A stretch of 64,000 nt of DNA from Vagococcus penaei (lineage in GTDB: Bacteria > Bacillota > Bacilli > Lactobacillales > Vagococcaceae): positions 1,104,001 through 1,168,000 of the forward strand of contig NZ_CP019609.1 in NCBI RefSeq assembly GCF_001998885.1, written 5' to 3'. Shown here one piece after another: positions 35,239 through 44,000 of this stretch. Made by a program: the position numbers and the translations under genes. Within the stretch, counting starts at the first letter, position 1. Each line of letters opens with the position of its first letter. The notes beneath the pieces were generated by a model. It searched no databases, was not told where the DNA came from, and saw nothing but the letters and a program-made list of their open reading frames with translations.

Positions 35239-35937
35239 TTACTCTTTCAAAAGTCGTTGTATTGCTTCTGATTGAAACCTTTTTGCGGCGTCTTGACTAA
35301 CTTTTTCACGCTCGGTTTCACTTAAATTAGGATTTTTTTGCATTGCTGAAGTCAGTTCTTCAGCGACATATTTTTTAGCTTCTTGCTCTAACAGATTTTT
35401 TTGACTAGTCAACTTAGTCTCAAGTGTCTTCGCTTCATCAACTGTTAAAACTAGCCAATCATTTGGCACATGAAACTCATTTGTCACCTCAACTAACTCA
35501 TGAGCATTTCCTGCAATTCCAAACATCCATTCAGCAAATTTATGTTGATATTCCCAATGAACTTCGTGTTGTACTAACTCAGCTTTTTGACTATTTGTCA
35601 CCAACTGATTGGTCGTATGGTCAGTTCCAGTCGCTGTTGGTTTCTTTTGAGAGGTTGACGTTTGATACAAATAGATTTTTTCCGTCCCATTACCTAATGG
35701 TTTATAGAATAAAATATCCGGAGTATCTTGCCCACTTGTTGAAACGAGTGGTAGCGTTTTGGTTGTTGTGACTTTTGTCATACCAAAGTGAGTCGTGACA
35801 TTTAAGACAATCAAAACTAGTGACAAGGAAAAAATCGCTCCAAAAACAAGTGATAGTACTGTTTGCCACCTTGTCTTAGCAAAGACATTTGTGACCATAA
35901 ATAAAGCGACACTCACAATTATGAGTACTAAAATCAT
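35239..35937 (-). CDS. DUF4811-like membrane protein, partner of the MFS exporter
   Basis: 232 residues: two hydrophobic segments in the first 50, then an extracytoplasmic or cytosolic domain (FYKPLGNGTEKIYLYQT...) and a long charged helical C-terminus. In lactic acid bacteria a DUF4811 protein is commonly encoded directly after a DHA2-type drug exporter, as here. The ATG overlaps the MFS stop as ATGA. Its role in export is not established to my knowledge. Confidence 0.7.
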   Translation of the reverse strand: MILVLIIVSVALFMVTNVFAKTRWQTVLSLVFGAIFSLSLVLIVLNVTTHFGMTKVTTTKTLPLVSTSGQDTPDILFYKPLGNGTEKIYLYQTSTSQKKPTATGTDHTTNQLVTNSQKAELVQHEVHWEYQHKFAEWMFGIAGNAHELVEVTNEFHVPNDWLVLTVDEAKTLETKLTSQKNLLEQEAKKYVAEELTSAMQKNPNLSETEREKVSQDAAKRFQSEAIQRLLKE

Positions 35938-37417
35938 CCTTTAGTCACCTCCTCTGAAACCTCATGGTGAATAACAGGGCTTTTTTTCAGAAAGAGCGCA
36001 ATTACTAAACCAATCACACCAAACATAATAGCGACAAAAAAGGCTGCGTGGTAACCAGACAAGGTTGCTGTCAACGCATGATCTTTGTAGGCTAAAGGTG
36101 TCGCTTTTAATTCTGATTTAGCTGGCAAATTATTTGTGGTGACATTTGTCAAGACGCTAATTAAAACCGCCGTTCCAATTGAACTAGCAATTTGACGGAA
36201 TGTGTTATTAACCGCCGTCCCGTGTGTAATTAATTTTGTTGGTAAAGCATTCATCCCTGATGTTGTTACTGGCATCATTACCATTGAAATCCCAAACATC
36301 CGGATGGCATATAATGTGACAATATAAGCAACAGGAGTAGTTGCCGTTAAAAAGGCAAAAGGAGCCGTCGCTGCTGTCAGAATAAACATTCCAGTAATTG
36401 CTAGTCGTCTGGCACCATGCTTATCAAAAATAATACCAGTAATAGGCATCATCGCTCCCATTACTAATGCACCAGGTAATAACATGAGACCAGAATGAAA
36501 AGCTGATTCTCCGCGAATATTTTGGATATAAAGAGGGATAACCATTTCCGCACCAATCATTGCCATATTAGTCACACCAGCTAAAATAGCAGCAATGGTA
36601 AATACAGAAGACTTAAAGACACGTAGTTCTAAAAATGGGTTCTCTAAATGTAACTGTCGTCTAGCAAAAACCGCAATAACAATGACACCAATGACAAGTG
36701 TCGATATCACCGTGGCACTACCCCAGCCATCATTTCCTACACTAGAGAAGCCGTAAAGTAAGCTACCAAAACCAATTGTTGATAAGATCACTGATGGCAT
36801 ATCAATTTTAGGATTTGATAAAGGAATGACACTTTTCATCCAGAAAAAGGCTAGAAAAACTACAACTAACACAATCGGAATAATCATCCCAAATAAATCA
36901 CGCCAATGATAATGGTCAATAATCCAACCTGATAACGTTGGTCCAAGTGCGGGCGCCAAACCAATGACAATTCCAGTCATTCCCATAGCCGCTCCCCGCT
37001 TCTCTGGTGGAAAAATTGTCAGCATAATTGTTTGTAGCAAAGGCATCGATACACCCACACCAATCGCTTGAATTAATCGTCCAATCAATAATAAATTAAA
37101 ATTAGGTGCCAAATAACATTGGATAGTACCTAATAAAAAAGTAATCATGGCAAATAAATATAATTTTTTGACGAAAATTTATTCATCATCCAAGCAGTAA
37201 TTGGAATCATAATACCATTAACTAACATAAATCCAGTCGTCAACCATTGGACAGTCGAAGCTGAAATATCAAAGTCTTTCATCAACGTTGGAAAAGCTGT
37301 TGCTAAAAGTGTTTGATTTAAAATTGTACAAAAAGAACCGATTAACAGTACCGCAATCAGTAAATTACGATGATACGGTTTTCCATAAATATCGACTGTT
37401 TGTTTTGTCTCACTCAC
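35934..37417 (-). pseudogene. DHA2-family MFS drug exporter, frameshifted
   Basis: Two adjacent frames make one 14-helix exporter. The first (37145-37417 from a GTG start with AAGGAGT 10 bases upstream) holds helices 1-2 and ends ...SSKNYIYLP. The second (35934-37148) resumes with YLFAMITFLLGT and has the antiporter motif GRLIQAIGVGVSMPL and motif C GIVIGLAPALGPTLSGWI. The break is in a run of six A (37164-37169 on plus as T6). One more A restores SSKKLYLFAMITF and an uninterrupted protein of about 494 residues. It could be a true mutation, a slippage switch or a sequencing error. Confidence 0.85.
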
Positions 37418-37447
37418 GCTATAATACACTCCTTATTTAAAAAATCG

Positions 37448-37488
37448 AAAACATAGTCCATTGTATGTTTTTATATTAAACATGTCAA
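37448..37488 (-). promoter_or_regulatory. Promoter and operator candidate of the MFS operon
   Basis: On the minus strand TTGACA (37483-37488), 17 bases, TACAAT (37460-37465). An inverted repeat AAAACATA...TATGTTTT (37448-37471) overlaps the -10, the size and position of a TetR- or MarR-type operator. No regulator gene is adjacent. The rest of the gap 37472-37709 shows only the next gene's terminator. Confidence 0.6.
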
Positions 37489-37653
37489 ACTAATTAACAT
37501 TAAAGTTTATAAGGTTTTTTTATTCATAATAAAATAACATAGAAACACACTATTCTAACTACTGTATTTTTTATAAAATAGTTATTTCCTAATATTTTTA
37601 GATTGACTAGCTAGCATTGCTTAATAAAATGACAAAACAACCCATAAGCAAAA

Positions 37654-37688
37654 TTAACCCTGATAGTCTAATAAACTATTAGGGTTAA
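37654..37688 (-). terminator. Terminator of the hydroxyacyl-CoA dehydrogenase gene
   Basis: TTAACCCTAATAGT pairs with ACTATCAGGGTTAA (minus strand) with one mismatch around a 7-base loop, followed by TTTTG. Confidence 0.75.
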
Positions 37689-37709
37689 TTAATTATTCAC
37701 TTAGATAAT

Positions 37710-38597
37710 TTATTTCAAAAAATCTTTTTCCATATATGCTGGATTTGGATAGTTGTAAAAGCCTTCTCCAGTTTGAATACCTAACTTACCTTGATCAATA
37801 TAATGTTCTTTCAAGTAGTTAGCTAGTTTTTTAGAAGTAGCTGTGTTTTCACTTAATGCAATATTATATGCTGTTTTCAAGCCCACCATATCTAAAATAG
37901 CAAATGGGCCTCTTGGGGATTTAGTTGCAATCATCCAAGTCCGGTCAATCGTTTCTGGTTGTGCAACGCCGTCTAACATTAAATCTTCTGCGGCACGTAA
38001 TAAAGGAACTAACAATGAATTTAAAATATAACCAGGATGTTCTTTTTTAAGCGGTAGTGCAATCATACCAATTTCTTTCGCAAAAGCCACAACGCTCTCA
38101 AAAACGTCAGGACTAGTTTGGCTAGACCCTTGAATTTCCGCTGTATTATTTAACCAGATTTGATTGGCAAAATGTAAAGCAATAAATTTATCTGGACGGC
38201 CAGTCGCTGCAGCAAAATCACTTGGTAAAAAGGTTGATGTGTTGGTCGCAAATACGGTATGACTTGGAGCAACTTGAGCGAGTTTTTGATAAAGTGCTTC
38301 TTTCATCTCTTTCACTTCAGGGATTGCTTCAATCACAAGGTCTGCTCCTTTAACAGCTTCTGCTAAATTTGAGTTATAAGAAATTCGTGCGAGGGTTGCC
38401 TCCATCTCAGCATCAGTTACATGTAAATCATGTTCATAACTTGCTGTTAGACCGCTCATTTTTTGTTTGGCACGTGCTAATGCGTCATCACTAATATCAT
38501 TGACCACAACATTAATACCAGAATAGGCAACTTGAAACGCAATTTGACTACCTAGAACCCCACTACCTATGACTGTTACATTATTAAATGTCATCAT
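37710..38597 (-). CDS. 3-Hydroxyacyl-CoA (3-hydroxybutyryl-CoA) dehydrogenase
   Basis: 295 residues. NAD-binding VIGSGVLGSQIAFQVAYSG near residue 9, then EAIPEVKEMKEALYQKL and ATNTSTFLPSDFA in the nucleotide domain, and a C-terminal helical domain with GPFAILDMVGLKT. It reduces acetoacetyl-type CoA esters or oxidises the hydroxy form. I start at the ATG at 38597, 8 bases after AAAGAGG, and not at the in-frame codon ten residues earlier. No thiolase or crotonase is beside it, so the pathway is unclear. Confidence 0.85.
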   Translation of the reverse strand: MMTFNNVTVIGSGVLGSQIAFQVAYSGINVVVNDISDDALARAKQKMSGLTASYEHDLHVTDAEMEATLARISYNSNLAEAVKGADLVIEAIPEVKEMKEALYQKLAQVAPSHTVFATNTSTFLPSDFAAATGRPDKFIALHFANQIWLNNTAEIQGSSQTSPDVFESVVAFAKEIGMIALPLKKEHPGYILNSLLVPLLRAAEDLMLDGVAQPETIDRTWMIATKSPRGPFAILDMVGLKTAYNIALSENTATSKKLANYLKEHYIDQGKLGIQTGEGFYNYPNPAYMEKDFLK

Positions 38598-38767
38598 ATT
38601 AAAAGCCTCTTTTCTGTTTTTTAACATCTAGAATAAAACACTTTAAAAACTTTTAAACCTAATATTGTTAACAAATAATCTCTACATGTGTTATTGTAAC
38701 GCGCTAACTTATTTTAATCAATCTTTAAATGAACAAAAAATAACCTTTCTTATTTTTTTCATAAAAA

Positions 38768-38799
38768 AAACACAAGTCGTGATAATTCGACTTGTGTTT
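38768..38799 (-). terminator. Terminator of the WxL-interacting protein gene
   Basis: AAACACAAGTCG pairs with CGACTTGTGTTT around an 8-base loop; eight T follow on the minus strand. Confidence 0.85.
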
Positions 38800-38804
38800 A
38801 AGCA

Positions 38805-39974
38805 TTATTTACGTTTTTTCTTAGACGATGAGCCACTGCTCTTACGTGACTTACCACTTGATTTACTGCTTGACTTACCACTGCCTTTTTTACTTGATGA
38901 AGATTTACGTGATTTCGTATTTTTCTTATTTTTAGCATTGCGAATAACAATAATAATAATCACAATAACCAGTAAAATTAATACGCCAATTAAAATGTAG
39001 ACCCAAATTGGTAAACCTTCTGGTTCAGCTAAGTCAACAGCATCTTTATTTAATTTATCACTCTCATCACGAGAAATAGTAAAATCTTTCGTAAACGGCC
39101 ATGTTTTGCTACCCGATGTTGCCGTTAATTTCAACGTATAATCACCTGGTTCTAGTCGTTGATTATTCCACATAATCGGATAATCGAAGTTAGAGTTAGG
39201 CGCCATTTCTAGTCCTTCTTTAACTTCTTTTTTGATGACTTCAGTTGAGCCTTTTTTAGTGACTTCAGCATCAACCTTCATTTTACCAAACATTTCTGGC
39301 TCAACGTTTTGGAGGTTAGCCGTCACAGCTGTACGATATCCTACCAACGCTGGTTTGACATCATTCATTTTTAGCTCTGGCGCAACTTTTTCATCACTCT
39401 CACGAAGCATGACAGCTTTGACAACTTGGAATTTATTGACAATCTTAACCCCTTCAGTTTTTTCATTTTTCTGATCAACATCTGGTAAATCTGCCACAAA
39501 TCCGCCTAAAATTAACCCTTTAAATGCTTCACTTGGGGTTTTTACTTTAAACGTCACTTCTTTTGATTTACCCCCATCGATTTCAACCGTTTGCTCGCCA
39601 CCATCAACCAGTGACGTGAATGGGAATTTTAATGTTGAATCTGGCTTATAATCTTTTCCCGGAATCGAATAATCAATGACCCCATTTTGGTTGGTTTGTG
39701 CATTCGTTGGTGTTACACGAATTTTCTTCTTGTCATTTCCAGTATTTGAGACATTGATTTTTAAATCTAATGTTTCATTGGGTTTTACCTTTAAATCAAA
39801 GTAAGACGTTTTCTTATCTTTTTGACTATCCGGTGGGACGATATTCATCTTAAAACTTAAAGCCTCATCTTTTTGCTCTGCTGCAAAATTAGCAGTAGGT
39901 ACAGCGACTAATGTCGCAAAAAATAAAAAAAAATTAATGTTATTTTGCGTTTTTTTTTGGACTATTTGTTCCAT
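38805..39974 (-). CDS. WxL-interacting surface protein (DUF916/DUF3324)
   Basis: 389 residues. A signal peptide (FFLFFATLVAVPTANFAA, cut near 32) is followed by a DUF916-like beta domain (YFDLKVKPNETLDLKINVSNTGNDKKKI), a DUF3324-like domain ending in PFTKDFTISRDE, one membrane helix near 325-347 and a 40-residue Lys/Ser-rich cytoplasmic tail. Such proteins anchor WxL proteins at the cell surface and are normally encoded beside them. Here it is alone; the only WxL relic in the window is the pseudogene near 28 kb. The ATG at 39974 follows AGGAGTG. Confidence 0.82.
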   Translation of the reverse strand: MEQIVQKKTQNNINFFLFFATLVAVPTANFAAEQKDEALSFKMNIVPPDSQKDKKTSYFDLKVKPNETLDLKINVSNTGNDKKKIRVTPTNAQTNQNGVIDYSIPGKDYKPDSTLKFPFTSLVDGGEQTVEIDGGKSKEVTFKVKTPSEAFKGLILGGFVADLPDVDQKNEKTEGVKIVNKFQVVKAVMLRESDEKVAPELKMNDVKPALVGYRTAVTANLQNVEPEMFGKMKVDAEVTKKGSTEVIKKEVKEGLEMAPNSNFDYPIMWNNQRLEPGDYTLKLTATSGSKTWPFTKDFTISRDESDKLNKDAVDLAEPEGLPIWVYILIGVLILLVIVIIIIVIRNAKNKKNTKSRKSSSSKKGSGKSSSKSSGKSRKSSGSSSKKKRK

Positions 39975-40264
39975 GTTTACACTCCTAATCGAATTATGAC
40001 ATCTTTGTATTCATTATATCGGATTTTTGACCATTTTTAAACTAAATAACGATATTATTGAAAATATCACAATTTTGCGTCAGCATTTCCTAAAAAACCG
40101 TCATCACAGCATTCTTAGAGGCCGGTTTCTTTAATAATTTCAGTTGTCAAATTAAACTAGACAAAATATCATTATCACGATAATTCAAAAATACTTCTGA
40201 TGATGTTTATCAATTATAGTTTTATTTGGCAATATTTCAATGAATAAATAGTAATGATAATTTG
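39975..40264 (-). promoter_or_regulatory. Leader region of the WxL-interacting protein gene
   Basis: 290 bases with no gene. On the minus strand TTTAAA (40036-40041), 17 bases, TATAAT (40013-40018) make a good promoter. A weak stem AAACCG/CGGTTT with a long loop at about 40092-40133 could be an upstream terminator. No riboswitch recognised. Confidence 0.5.
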
Positions 40265-40437
40265 GGTTCTGTTCAAAGTTGAAAAATAAGAAGTTCTAGT
40301 CCTCTTTTGTTTGATTTTTATGCAGAACCCATTAATAATTGATTTCATAAACGACTGAAAAGCCAAAGAGATTTCCGTCTCTTTGGCTTATTTTGTATAA
40401 AGCCATGCACTATTTCAATCCCTTTAATCGTGGCTGA

Positions 40438-40457
40438 AGCAGTCCTTAAGGACTGCT
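40438..40457. repeat. 20-bp target-site duplication of IS1182 copy 2, left copy
   Basis: AGCAGTCCTTAAGGACTGCT, a perfect 20-bp palindrome, repeated exactly at 41993-42012 on the other side of the IS. In the parent IS6 gene it encoded the codons for QSLRTA. Its TTA also gives the IS1182 transposase its stop codon. Confidence 0.85.
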
Positions 40458-41915
40458 CAGATTGAAGACAAACCAGTTGCTCATAAAGGGTAATTGGTTT
40501 GTTTTTTTGTATCTTATCATTATTTTTGATAAAATTCCCAAAATAGATAAAAAAATAGAGCCCTTCAGGTCTCTTAATTTAAGCATTTTTGCTAATTTTT
40601 TAATGTTAAGGCATGCGAAAGTGAGCCCAATTTTCATGTGCATTTTTTCTTTCCCAATTAAATTAGTGTAACGTAAGCCATGAAATTCTTTTGCCGTTCC
40701 AAATAATCGCTCAATTGTTTGTTTTCGATTATTATATATAGCTTTCATTCCAAGGGAATGACGTATGTCTTCACAACGTTCCATATCATTTTCCCATAAA
40801 TGTCGTTGAATTAATTTCCTCTTTTCTTTTGACTCAGTACAATAGGCAATCAAAGGGCATTGACTACAATCAGACGTATTACTTTTGTATTCACGATATC
40901 CGTCTCTGTTAGTTGTTGTATAGCTTAAAATTTTCACATTAGGGCAGATATATTGATCGTAGTATTCATCGTAAACATAATCATGTTTTTTATAAAATCC
41001 TTTTTTGGTCATAGGTCTTTTATATGGAAAAATAGGTGTTAAATTATTTTGAAATAATAAATGGGCTATACCAGGTGTTTTGTATCCAGCGTCCATTACT
41101 AATTTATCTAAGGTAAAGTGACTTTGTAATTTATTATAGATATCGATGAATGTCCGACTATCATGTTGATTACCAGGATGAGTTGTATATCCTAAAACCC
41201 AACCATTCTTGTCACATGCTACTTGTGCAGCATAAGCAAAAACCTGTTTATGCTCTCCTTTATGGAACCAACCACTCTCATCATCTGTTTTACTAATTTT
41301 TTTATGTTTTACCTGATTTTCACTTTCCTCTCTTCTTTTTAAGGGCTTTTTTAATCTTTTTTCTCTATCTATTTCAACTTCTTTTTGTAGTGATTCCACA
41401 TAAAAAAGAGTTTCTTCAGTAACTTCGTTACTTTCATATTTTTTATTATTTGCATGTGCTTTTATATGAGTACCATCAATAAATACTTCAGAAGTATCCA
41501 CTAATTCAGCTTCAATACACTGTTCTAATATGCCGTAAAATATTTGTTCAAAGATATCTGTACCACGAAATCTTCTAGAATAATTTTTGCCAAAGGTTGA
41601 GAAGTGAGGAACAGCATCTTCGATATCCAAACCTAAAAACCAGCGATAAGCCATGTTAACCTCAACATCTTTAATAGTTTGTCTCATACTTTTTATACCA
41701 TAAAGATACTGAATCAACGGAAGTTTAATTAATAGAACCGGATCTATACTAGGGCGGCCATTTGATTCATCGTATTTATCTTCAACTAACTTATAAATAA
41801 AATTAAAATCTACATATTTATCAATATCTCTTAATAGATGTTCCTTGGGAACTAAATCTTCTAGAGAATAAAAACCAATTTGATTACGTTTGCTCATATC
41901 TTGTTTTTTTAGCAT
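40446..41915 (-). CDS. IS1182-family transposase, copy 2
   Basis: 489 residues, DDE transposase of the IS1182 family. Catalytic regions: VFIDGTHIKAHA near 147, VMDAGYKTPGIA near 272 and the Glu in RKQTIERLFGTAKE near 415; a Cys motif CSQCPLIAYC lies at about 352. The ATG at 41915 follows AAAAGGAG. The IS ends at 40458, but the frame continues through the boundary: the last codons (SSP) and the TAA at 40446 belong to the flanking palindrome. The element therefore has no stop of its own in this frame. Confidence 0.92.
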   Translation of the reverse strand: MLKKQDMSKRNQIGFYSLEDLVPKEHLLRDIDKYVDFNFIYKLVEDKYDESNGRPSIDPVLLIKLPLIQYLYGIKSMRQTIKDVEVNMAYRWFLGLDIEDAVPHFSTFGKNYSRRFRGTDIFEQIFYGILEQCIEAELVDTSEVFIDGTHIKAHANNKKYESNEVTEETLFYVESLQKEVEIDREKRLKKPLKRREESENQVKHKKISKTDDESGWFHKGEHKQVFAYAAQVACDKNGWVLGYTTHPGNQHDSRTFIDIYNKLQSHFTLDKLVMDAGYKTPGIAHLLFQNNLTPIFPYKRPMTKKGFYKKHDYVYDEYYDQYICPNVKILSYTTTNRDGYREYKSNTSDCSQCPLIAYCTESKEKRKLIQRHLWENDMERCEDIRHSLGMKAIYNNRKQTIERLFGTAKEFHGLRYTNLIGKEKMHMKIGLTFACLNIKKLAKMLKLRDLKGSIFLSILGILSKIMIRYKKTNQLPFMSNWFVFNLSSP

Positions 41916-41992
41916 GGAAGCAACTCCTTTTCTCTATTTTACCAAGAAAAAAAGACAAAGTATCAAATTTTTGATACTTTGTCTACAGTCTG
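40458..41992 (-). mobile_element. IS1182-family insertion sequence, copy 2 (complete)
   Basis: A 1535-bp element with 15-bp imperfect inverted repeats (CAGATTGAAGACAAA and CAGACTGTAGACAAA). It sits inside the IS6 transposase gene between two copies of a 20-bp palindrome. It carries one intact transposase and the leader terminator at 41954-41983. It matches copy 1 at the left window edge over the 183 bases visible. Confidence 0.93.
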
Positions 41993-42012
41993 AGCAGTCC
42001 TTAAGGACTGCT
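41993..42012. repeat. 20-bp target-site duplication of IS1182 copy 2, right copy
   Basis: Exact second copy of the palindrome at 40438-40457. Removing the IS and one copy rejoins the IS6 frame (KKRHKL*QSLRTASATIKG), which proves this is a target duplication and not part of the IS. Confidence 0.85.
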
Positions 42013-42366
42013 ATAATTTATGTCTTTTTTTGATTGATCGATGATTCTGTTCAATAATATTATTCAAGTATTTACTTGTTCTATGAATTGTTGAGATAAA
42101 AAAACTTTCTGATTTAAGTCGCTTAAAAGAACAAGACAGTGAAGGAAATTTATCCATCACAAGAACTCTAGGTTCTCCAAATTGTTTAATTAATCGTTTA
42201 AAGAACGCATAAAAGCTTGATTATTAAGATTTTATCGTAACTATATATCTAATGTTAATCCTGCAGAGTCGATGGCACGATACAAATAATTGAATAGGTT
42301 ACACTTAGTTGAACAAAAAAGATAAGGTGTCTATACTTAATAAAAAACAGATTAGGAGCTTATCTC

Positions 42367-42657
42367 ATGACAACTAACAGAAAACCGAGACGGACCTTTA
42401 AAGAATCATTTAAGAAACAAATGGTGGAACTCCATAAATCAGGAAAACCTAGAAAAGATATTTTAAGAGAATATGATCTAACGCCATCAACTTTTGACAA
42501 ATGGGTCAAACAGTACAATCAGTCAGGATCATTCAAAGAGAAAGATAATTTGACGCCAGAAGAAAAAGAGTTGCGTGAATTACGTAAACTAAATAAAGAA
42601 TTGATGATGGAGAATGATATTTTAAAGCAAGCAGCGCTGATATTCGGACGAAAGTAG
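42367..42657 (+). CDS. IS3-family transposase OrfA
   Basis: 96 residues: a helix-turn-helix DNA-binding domain (RRTFKESFKKQMVELHKSG...REYDLTPSTFDKWVKQY) followed by a leucine-zipper-like helix (LRELRKLNKELMMENDILKQAA), the standard OrfA. Ribosomes that shift -1 at 42621-42627 make the OrfAB transposase; those that do not stop at 42657 and make this regulator. Confidence 0.93.
   Translation: MTTNRKPRRTFKESFKKQMVELHKSGKPRKDILREYDLTPSTFDKWVKQYNQSGSFKEKDNLTPEEKELRELRKLNKELMMENDILKQAALIFGRK
42621..42627 (+). promoter_or_regulatory. -1 ribosomal slippery site of the IS3 element
   Basis: T TTA AAG, aligned to the orfA frame, is a classic X XXY YYZ heptamer. A -1 shift there leads into an open frame (FKASSADIRTKVEVVRKNKKK) that continues without a stop into orfB. 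Confidence 0.72.
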
Positions 42658-42698
42658 AAGTTGTTAGAAAAAATAAAAAGAAGTACAGTGTATCAGCG

Positions 42699-43496
42699 AT
42701 GTGTCGAAAATTAGAAATTTCTCGTGGGGCTTATTACTATGAAGTTAAAAGAAAAAAATCAGAAGCTATTGTTGAAAAAGCAGTCATTGAGTCCTTCACA
42801 AATAGCCGTAACTCCTACGGAGCAAGAAGAATTAAAGATGATTTAAACGATCAAGAATTAATTGTTTCAAGAAGAAGGATACGACGAATCATGAATAAGT
42901 TCAATTTCATTTCAAGCTACACAACACTGAAATTTAAGCCACAGGCAACGAGTAAAAATGAACAGAAAATCGCTAATGTTTTATCACGTCAATTTGATAG
43001 AATGCAACCTATGGAAGCTTTAGTGACAGATTTAACCTATGTTAAAGTAGGTCAAAAGTGGCATTATGTCTGCTTTATTCTTGATTTATTCAATCGAGAA
43101 ATAGTTGGCTATTCTAGTGGTCCTAACAAATCTGTGGACCTTGTGTTACAGGCAATCGGAACGATTGAACAGCCATTAGATGATGTTGAAATTTTTCATA
43201 CAGACCGAGGAAAAGAATTTGATAATCAAAGTATTGATGAATTATTAGCTGCGTTTCAGATACAGCGTTCTTTATCACGCCCTGGTTGTCCCTATGATAA
43301 CGCCGTGGCAGAAGCAACTTATCGAGCATTTAAGATTGAGTTTATTTATCAACAATCTTTTGAATCATTGTTCGAACTGCAATATGAGTTAATGGATTAT
43401 GTCAATTGGTGGAACAAGTTTAGAAAACATGGCAAGCTTGGGTATCAATCTCCGATTAATTACCGTTTAGATTGGGAGTTGAAACAGGCTATTTAG
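42699..43496 (+). CDS. IS3-family transposase OrfB (catalytic part of OrfAB)
   Basis: 265 residues from the first ATG in frame, but probably made as part of OrfAB by the upstream frameshift. It has an HTH_21-type region (YGARRIKDDLND) and an rve integrase core: first Asp in VTDLTYVKVGQKWHY, second in FHTDRGKEFDN, Glu in NAVAEATYRAFKIE. All three DDE residues are present, so the element may be active. Confidence 0.93.
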   Translation: MCRKLEISRGAYYYEVKRKKSEAIVEKAVIESFTNSRNSYGARRIKDDLNDQELIVSRRRIRRIMNKFNFISSYTTLKFKPQATSKNEQKIANVLSRQFDRMQPMEALVTDLTYVKVGQKWHYVCFILDLFNREIVGYSSGPNKSVDLVLQAIGTIEQPLDDVEIFHTDRGKEFDNQSIDELLAAFQIQRSLSRPGCPYDNAVAEATYRAFKIEFIYQQSFESLFELQYELMDYVNWWNKFRKHGKLGYQSPINYRLDWELKQAI

Positions 43497-44000
43497 CGGG
43501 ACATAATATAACTATCAAAAGAAAATAAAGACCTTATAATTTTTGTACAGAAAAGTGTTGCCAATTCAAATGCCACCAACCTTTTACTTTAATATAAGTT
43601 TCATCCATTCACCAAGAATCACTCACAGATTTATTGCGTTTCTTCCATAGACAGTAGATAATCTGTCTATACCATTATATCCACCGATAGATGGTTGTAT
43701 GATAAACGTTAATTCCGCGATCACTCATAATTTCAAAAACTTCTCGATATCTCAAATAATAGCCAACGGCTATGGTAATAATATCTTTTTGAAGTTTCTT
43801 CACTTTAAAGTGAGCCATCTGAAACCTCTAAGCTTCTTTTTCTACTTACTTTTACATTAAATTAGAATAATTGAAAAACTTTGCAACAGAACCGTTTTAG
43901 GTGATAATTCTTATACATAAATAGCACTACTTTTTAATTTAGTTTCAACACTTGAATTCTAAAGGATAGTGCGATTTTTTACCTAAAAAAGACAAACAAG

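Larger units (their letters stand above)
42296..43562 (+). mobile_element. IS3-family insertion sequence (complete)
   Basis: About 1267 bp. The related ends are GGTTACACTTAGTTGAAC (left) and, as complement of the right, GGCAACACTTTTCTGTAC; further in both have ATAAGGT. It interrupts the IS6 transposase between WWHL and NYLYRAID. AAT flanks it on both sides, consistent with the 3-bp duplication of IS3 elements, although the exact ends are uncertain by one or two bases. It holds orfA and orfB with a frameshift signal. Confidence 0.85.
40345..43818 (-). pseudogene. IS6-family transposase, three fragments
   Basis: Reading leftward: MAHFKVKKLQKDIITIAVGY... and MDETYIKVKGWWHL (43563-43818); NYLYRAIDSAGLTLDI and FGEPRVLVMDKFPSLS...KYLNNIIEQNHRSIKK (about 42013-42295); QSLRTASATIKGIEIVHGF to a stop at 40345. 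These align in order with IS1216-type transposases. Besides the two insertions there are in-frame stops (after TIYRWI, in DSW*MDET, and TAG for the Tyr before QSLRTA) and a small deletion near LRYREV. It was already decayed or decayed afterwards. Confidence 0.85.
40265..43893 (-). mobile_element. Dead IS6-family element interrupted by IS1182 and IS3
   Basis: The ends GGTTCTGTTCAAAGTT (from 40265) and the complement of AACTTTGCAACAGAACC (to 43893) match the terminal repeats of IS6-family elements such as IS1216, though the left one lacks a G. The interior is one IS6 transposase gene cut into three blocks by an IS1182 element at 40458-41992 and an IS3 element at about 42296-43562. No 8-bp target duplication remains (ATAATTTG left, GTTTTAGG right). 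The element is inactive. Confidence 0.85.

Noticed and set aside
40257-43901. Composite transposon bounded by two IS6 copies
   Set aside because: Only one IS6 left end and one right end exist, with one split transposase between them; it is a single element with insertions.
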